Shown here: one piece after another, positions 56,226-64,000 of the stretch
How the letters are laid out: the number at the start of each line of letters is the position of its first letter
Position numbering within the stretch: the first letter of the stretch is position 1
Assembly (NCBI GenBank): GCA_008711295.1
Contig: VUYV01000004.1
Location: forward strand, 2,825,129 to 2,889,128
Source of the DNA: Anarhynchus alexandrinus
Lineage: Eukaryota > Chordata > Aves > Charadriiformes > Charadriidae
Length of the DNA: 64,000 nucleotides
Reading direction: 5' to 3'
Program-made: the position numbers and the translations under genes
Notes under the pieces: model-generated
Database searches by the model: none
The model's input: the letters and a program-made list of their open reading frames with translations, nothing else
What the model was told of the DNA's origin: nothing

Positions 56226-58210
56226 GAGGTCATCTGTAACCTCAGGGAGTGTCCTCCAAGATGTCAGCTCTCACTCTGATAGGAGGCGAGGGTGCTCAGC
56301 ACCACGTGAATCAGGGTGACAAGCGGAAGTTGCTTGCATGTCCTTGCCTTTTGGATTGACACCGTACTGTCCTGTTTTAACTTATGTCCTTCACGCAAAC
56401 TGGTTCTGGGAGTTCACTGACATCTCACAGTTAAGTAATAGATATTAGGAGTATTTTTATGGTGTGGATTCATTACCCCATTCTGGTAGTATAAATTACG
56501 CTTAAATTATATTTATAACTTCTTTATACTGACAGAGCAATGTAATGACTCACAAGTATGACAAAGGAATTAAGCAGCATGGGAAAGCGAGAAAGGATGT
56601 ATTGTTAGATAAGAATCTGAACCCTTCCCCTGCAAATACAAGCAAATGCGCACTGGAAGGGAATGTCACATTAGCAGATTGGACAAAAAGGAGAGAAAGA
56701 AATACACAGTAGGGGAATGCATGGTTTGAATTAAGATCTGAGTCTTGGCAGCCTTTCATTTCCACATCATAACGATCAAGCCCAATTTTTACTACACAAG
56801 CCACAAGCTTAAAAATAAATGCACATGTAATACTTTGATATTTCATGTGATAAAATTGCTAGGGAAACCCATTTCAGCATTCAAGTCCCCAGACAGAACA
56901 ATGAGAGCTGGTCTGATAGAAGCTGCTGAGAACAGTATTCCCTTGCCTTTATTTGAGGGAGGGATGTATTTGTTTTCTGCAGAACCATCCGGCCATCCGT
57001 TTCTTTCCTTTGGTGTCCTGCCTCACTTCAGGAGTATTGCAGCCGACCCCAGCAATTGAGGGCTTATTAACAAATACTTTTATTTGTGCAGTAGTGAATG
57101 AAGACCATTAAAAGGGCTCTTTATTCTGGGCATGGAATAAAATCAAATATACTGATCAGTCCTCACATCTGCATTTCTAAATTCTCTAAAATGGAGCCAG
57201 TCCTACACGCTTTACTTACGGTCTTGTTGCTTGAAGAATACAGGATAGGATGCCCTGCTAGCAAGCTGACCCCAGCTTTTTTGAGGAGGTACTGAAGGAC
57301 GCTTTGTAATCAGTGACTGTGATGCTACAGCTGGGCTCAGTGGAACATCCTGAGATAAGCAGACTTTCAAATGCAGTATGATGCTTTAGAGGGCAAAATA
57401 ATTGTCACTGTGGCTCCCAGATTTTCACAAGCAACTCGTGCGAGTCCCAGCACAGTGGGACTCATTAGATCTCTGTATGATGGGCTTTCTACTGAGCTTC
57501 CAAACCAGCTCTGCTTCCTGCAACCAGGTTGCCTTTTGGAGTGTGAGCCTCCTTGTTTTATCTAGGTGGAACAGACATAGCCAGCAAACAATAGTGTTGG
57601 TGGTGACTCATGCAGCAGGGTTTGAAGTATTCCAGGTCAGGCAATACAGAGCTCCTCGGGGACTGTTGGTTTCCATTAGTGCCATGTTACTTCTGTACCC
57701 TGGTAATTTTCCCTTTGTTTTACCCACCTAAACATAACAAGGGAGATAAAGCTACTAACGAAAAGCAAAAGGCAGGTTTATCCAAGAAGATTTATCAAGT
57801 GGCATCTTTGGACTGATAAGCAACAATGTAATTCAAGGCCAGAAAAGGTGATGGGACTGCAGCAGATCAAGAAGAACTGGCCAACTTGCTGGTCTGGGGT
57901 GTAGTTGTACCTGGAATGGAGGAAGAGAACAGCAAAAGCACAAGGGAAAACGTAGACAAAATGTGTCTTGATGCAGAAAGTTTTCCATGTGCTTAGGGAA
58001 AGCATGATATTTGATAATCAACAGTGGTTGTGGGAAGCAGCTTCTTCATCCCCTCTGGACTGGATTTTGCTGTCATTAACGTGGTCTAATGTATGTTATC
58101 TGACTCACTTCACATCATCATAGTCACCATATAAATCATCCTGTTCTCTAAGAGAGACTGACACTAATGTGTAGTTGTGGTTCATTTGTTCTGAGAGTAC
58201 AACCAAGTAC

Positions 58211-58230
58211 GTGTGTGTGTGTGTGTGTGT
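58211..58230. repeat. (GT)10 microsatellite
   Basis: Ten uninterrupted GT units, followed by GCGCATATGT. Simple repeat, probably polymorphic in length. Confidence 0.95.
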
Positions 58231-59632
58231 GCGCATATGTGAAGAACAGAGGAATAGGGAGGCAAGAAAGACTGGAGAGCCAGATAGTCCTTCAACCTAT
58301 TTGTTTATGCTTGATAATTAATGAACACAAGCATTTGTCACCTCAGTGCTGAGGGCATCAGACTAGGGGCAGCAACTTTGCAGGTAAGAAGGCTCCAATC
58401 CATCTTCATCTGCTGATAGTAATTGGAGGACCTTGTCAGAGATTCGGAGGGGATTTATTGATGCGGTGCATAGGATTTGCAGAAACAGCTCTTTGAAGGA
58501 CATGGTATTAAATCATTTTTTTCTTCCTTCTTTTTTTTTTTCTTTTGAGCTTTTCAGAATTTATAAGCATTTGGGAAATTCACTTCCTTCCCCTGCCGTC
58601 AGCAGTGAATGAGAGGAGATGATCTCTTGCCAAATAGAATATTTGGGCTGATACAGTATACTTTGGCAGGATTTGAGATTCTGCCCCACTTTATCTCATT
58701 TGTTTTCTTTCCCTTTTAATTAATATTGTCTGTAGTATAAGCATGACAATGTTGTGTTGTGAAAAAATTAGTTCTTGGAAATAAAAAACCTCAATGCAGG
58801 TTGAAAATAATGGCTAAGCTATTGCACACCTCTGTTATCTAGAGTAAATCACATGTGTGCCTGTGAATTTCAGCTGACTGCCATTTCATTTTTCTCTGTC
58901 TCTGATTCATAACACCAGGAATGCAGAATAGGGGAGAAATAGTGTAAAGAATAAAAGTTGGTTTGAAGTTGCTTACAACTTTGTCAAATTCTAGCCATTT
59001 GCACTGAATTTTTCCATGTTGGCTACCTCTTAACCTCAGGGCTGTTAAAGCAGAAAGGAGTCAAGATAAGAAAACCAAACAGGAATGTGGATATCTTGAA
59101 GAAGACAGAAAAGAAGAATATATGGCTCCTCATATGTGTTTCTCTCCAGTGTCTGGACAGACACCTCAGATCCCTCAGAAGTGCTGTTCTGCCACCAATA
59201 AAACCTACTTGCATAGTAAGGGCCATAATCAGACCTGGCGCTCTGCAACGCTAGGTATGTTGTGTTTGGCTGCACAAAGGATTTAGTAACGTAAATCCTT
59301 TTGTAGAGATGTGGAACTATGGAAGTCCTCAGCAGAGGTGGGAGGAGGCACAGGCCTTGTAATTTCCAACCTTAGCTGTACAAAATTCTGGACTTATTTT
59401 CTCGTTCTGCTCTCCAAAAGAGTGCCACTGGCAGATGGTGTCAAGCCTGTCGTCTTATATGCTTGAAATGTTGCTGGTGTTTTTGCCTTCCGTAGGTTGA
59501 TGAAAAGTAAGCATACCTTACACACCTCCCCGATGGTACACAAGGCTGTCCTCCTGTTTTAGGGATAAGGAAGGCAACAGGGTGTTGAATTGCCAGAGGA
59601 GATGCATCTTTTTCTCTCTACATATATCCATT

Positions 59633-59645
59633 AAAAAAAAAAAAA
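59633..59645. repeat. Oligo-A run (A13)
   Basis: Thirteen consecutive A residues in the last intron. No retroposed body upstream is recognisable, so it is recorded as a simple run. Confidence 0.8.
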
Positions 59646-61113
59646 TCCTTTACTTTCCCACGACTGGGTTTGCTCTACTATAGATTTCTATGATCTAAAT
59701 TTAAGCTGTGCCCTGAAGCTTTATGTTTCTCTCTGTTCAGCCATTTCAGGGTTGTTTCTCTAAAGAAAGATCAGCTGTTTTAATTTCCTTACCCGGTTCC
59801 CCCTTCCCAGCTTCTGAGCTACCCTGGCTCCGTTTCAGCTGTTTGAAGTGCATTTGAATTACCAAGAACTTTGCCTTCATTCCTGTTGTGCCACGACTTA
59901 TTTTTCTTCTTTCAGTCCCTCAAGAACTTGCTGATAGCACTTTGGAAATCAAATATTCAGTATAGTCCAACCTTCTGCACAGCTAAATGCCCCTTGCTGT
60001 TTTCATTGAAAAGCTTTAAATTTAACTAGAAGGGTAGCAATTCGCTTTGTTTATAACCATAGCGTAACAAATTGTAGCCAATTGAAAACCATATTAGGTT
60101 GTAAATTTGTATTATGACTGGACGTTAACAGGGTGGCAATGTTTTTCCCCGATGGTGATTTTCAGCCCAGTTCTTCTGATGTACCCAAGTGTAAAGTTAT
60201 TAGGGCCATCTGCGGTTTAAGCCTGGGAAGAAAAGAACTTCAGTTTTGTGTGAAGTTGCACTCCGGCAATCTGCCTGCACGTCTGCTGGCTAAACAGGCA
60301 GGACATAGAGCAAATGAAAAAATAAAGAAATCTCCTGCAAAGAAAGCTACTGAGACGTGGAGAAGTAAATATCTATATCATCTGGATGGGATTTCAAATG
60401 GCAAAGAGCTGACCTCTAGCTTTGTGTGTGCTTCTAATGATGACTTCTAACAGTGCTACCTGCAGAGAACAAAGGCAGTCCAATTAAATCCAGGCTATTT
60501 GTATTTTTATTGTAGAGATCATACCAGAATCCGCATCCTCCTCTCCTTGACACAGAAATGCGGTGGATTTTTTAATTATCTCAAGGATAAACTGTGTTTT
60601 ACTTAAAACAAACCTTTCTCCAGAAAAATGGCAATTGTTCCATGAGTCTTTTTCTTTCAGGTGAATCTTCTGCTCCAACCGTTTGCAGGATATTGTGGTA
60701 GCTCCTTATTCCTGCTAAGATATTTATGCCTTGTTTAATTTGACAGCTCCCTGTGACACCTGTGCATGGGGAACATGAGGAAAATGAGTGTTCTGTCAAG
60801 TGCCTCTGGTAATTTTTCTGGTTTGTCTCTTTCAGGTTTTGTATGACAGGAATGACTCTTTATAAATCATGTAAATTGTAGCTTGTTAATGGGTACTTTG
60901 GTATTATAGACATCTCATATAAATTATTTTATATGTTCTTTTGCAAAACATTTGCAGGAAGGATAACGGTGGAACCTTTAGTGAAAAATGTGACCAATTT
61001 TCTGCCCCATCAGTTGAAGCTTGGTTCGCTTTAAATGCAGTGCAGAGCCATTGTCTTCCATTTCCTCCAGCTGCCGTTCAGAGCTGAGAGATTGATGAGC
61101 TGCAATGGGTTGA

Positions 61114-62361
<1,248 letters not shown>

Positions 62362-64000
62362 CTCCTTGCTGGTTTTTTGGGTTTAACCACACCTTGATGC
62401 CTTCAGTTCTACAGTATATATTGGGACAGAAGAGGGGGAGGGGAGGAATCACCAGGAGATATGATGAGGCAGTTTTTATAATCAGGGAAAGAAATTTGCC
62501 AAACTGTCCACGGTTTGTTTGGGTTTTTTTCACTTTGTTTTGTTTTTCCAGCAGTTACACAGCTACTCATGGATTTAGGAAGTGGAATATAAATAGCAGA
62601 AAGGAACAAGGAAATGGTATGACCAGTATGATGAACTGGGCAAGATGAGGTTGTGAAAATTTGTTTTATGGATCATACAAATAATAATGATAGTAATGTT
62701 TCAAAGTACCAAAAATATTTGTAAAAAAAAAGAGAGAGGGAATATAAGAGCATGAAAAGAATAAGCAAGAGACAAACAATAACTTGTCTGTACTTCCAAT
62801 GAAACATCACAATTATGGACATATGACCCACAAGGAGACTTTCTAGATTATTACTCAAGCCGTTTCTTTTTATTCCTTCATTTGAAGTGAAGATGTGTCT
62901 TTGGCATTACATATGAAGGAGGAAGAAATTACCTGGTATTTTTACTTTTACTTTTCTGTTTGTCTTGTAAGTTGAAACAGAATAATTTCCCCTTTTATTT
63001 TTCTTTTAAATATCTTAAAACCAGGAAAATTTTCAATTCACTGAGTTCACAGTGGACCAAGAACATTTTGTTTCTAAGTTAGCTATAAATCATCTCCTGT
63101 CATTTAAAGAATTCAGGGGATAAATATTAACTAATAATTTCCATGTGATGTCTCTTCTGAAAGCCTAAGCCTCCATTGTTTCACCCTAGCTAGAAATATG
63201 TCCTGTTTGGAAGAAAAATTCATTTTACTTTCAGGTTTGGATTTTTTATTTAGTTGTTTGCTTGAAATTTCCACAACCAAAGTTCCCATCTTTCACCAAG
63301 GGAAGAAGGTGCTGTTTTATGTTAGCTTTTAGAAGTAACAACCGATGGGAGTGCTCCACTGGTGCATTTTAACTGTACCTGGAACTGAGACCGTCACAGG
63401 CCAAATATGTACAGCCTGGATTTGGGGTTTTTTTTGAGTTCATAATTTCGTTCTGTAATTTTCTGTTTATTCTAATGTCACCAGCTCTCATCAAGCTCAG
63501 AAAGCTACAAGAAGAATGGGCAGAAAGACATTGATTGTCCCCAAACTTTTATTTCCTCGTAGTGGAAGAGCTGGCCTCTGGACAGACTGTTGGAAGGGAG
63601 GGGAATATTGCTGAAGCAAGAAAGATCTGGAGCTATTTTGCAGATTATTTTTTTTTGCCATTGGACCAGCTAGGACTGAAAATTTTAGACTAGATTGTAA
63701 AGCTGATGTTTTGAATAAAAAAATAGAAAACCAGTAATAAATCTGAAGCAAATACAAAACAGAGTTGTAGATTCGTTGTGTAAACTGTCAGAACTGTGTT
63801 GACTCAGTGCCAGTTTACACTAAGGGAGGACGCAGATCAAAATCTATACAATGAGGAAACCACTGTCATCCAAACCCCTTTGTAACTGAAAGGAAGATGG
63901 TATATCCAGCCTTTTGGAAAGCAGTATTATGTCCTGACTGTTAGCCGGAAGCACTTACATTGTCCTGTCTTTACCCATGTATTTCTATTTTTTTTTAATT
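62362..64000 (+). other. TMEM132C: 3' untranslated region (at least to about 63760; possibly to the window end and beyond)
   Basis: Non-coding sequence follows the TAG stop in the same exon. It is AT-rich with scattered oligo-T and purine runs. Two AATAAA hexamers lie close together near 63.7 kb, which would give a 3' UTR of about 1.4 kb. Longer isoforms through the rest of the window are possible. No second gene is visible. Short minus-strand frames here have no recognisable content. Confidence 0.75.
63714..63741 (+). promoter_or_regulatory. Pair of AATAAA polyadenylation signals
   Basis: AATAAA occurs at 63714-63719 and again at 63736-63741. A GT-rich stretch (GTTGTAGATTCGTTGTGT, about 63764-63781) follows at a suitable distance for a downstream element. 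These are the best poly-A signals in the window after the stop codon. Cleavage would be expected at roughly 63750-63765. Use in vivo is inferred. Confidence 0.6.

Noticed and set aside
60133..60450. 105-codon plus-strand frame in the last intron, rich in Lys near its end
   Set aside because: No family resemblance, no splice sites in a suitable phase and no link to the TMEM132 reading frame.

Overview
This is vertebrate nuclear DNA, most likely from a bird. It is AT-rich and intron-dominated, has canonical GT-AG splice sites, and carries CR1-type LINE copies with the bird-style 3' terminal ATTCTRTG repeats. I saw no Alu or L1 elements. No bacterial-style genes, operons, CRISPR arrays or rRNA are visible.

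The window holds one recognisable host gene on the + strand: the 3' two-thirds of a TMEM132-family gene. Six coding exons are supported by frame, splice sites and protein content: 6801-6984, 32780-32923, 49954-50159, 50649-50922, 51979-52170 and the terminal exon from 61162, with its stop at 62359-62361. They join in frame and encode about 732 residues: the extracellular region from its middle onward, one transmembrane helix (61822-61890) and a cytoplasmic tail. I lean to paralog TMEM132C over TMEM132B on the juxtamembrane and tail sequence. That choice rests on remembered family patterns, not on an alignment. The 5' exons (signal peptide, N-terminal domains) and the promoter lie upstream of the window. 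The 3' UTR begins at 62362, has two close AATAAA signals near 63.7 kb, and may continue past the end.

The rest is intron. 1-6800 is the end of an upstream intron with a strong hairpin, a GT microsatellite and a MIR-like fragment. 6985-32779 (25.8 kb) has a local 79-nt duplication, several ancient repeat relics, an antisense CR1 tail (26.7-27.2 kb) and an old CR1-like copy (29.7-30.4 kb). 32924-49953 (17 kb) contains a 1.2 kb sense CR1 with a frameshifted reverse transcriptase (35.06-36.26 kb). The introns around exons at 50-52 kb are short (489 and 1056 bp). 52171-61161 is about 9 kb with little recognisable content.

I found no convincing new biological system. The points most worth checking are a WAVE-binding (WIRS-type) motif in the cytoplasmic tail, the 2.4 kb intronic hairpin, the diverged 79-nt tandem duplication, palindromic ancient repeat relics, and AT-rich homeodomain-site clusters that could be conserved noncoding elements.
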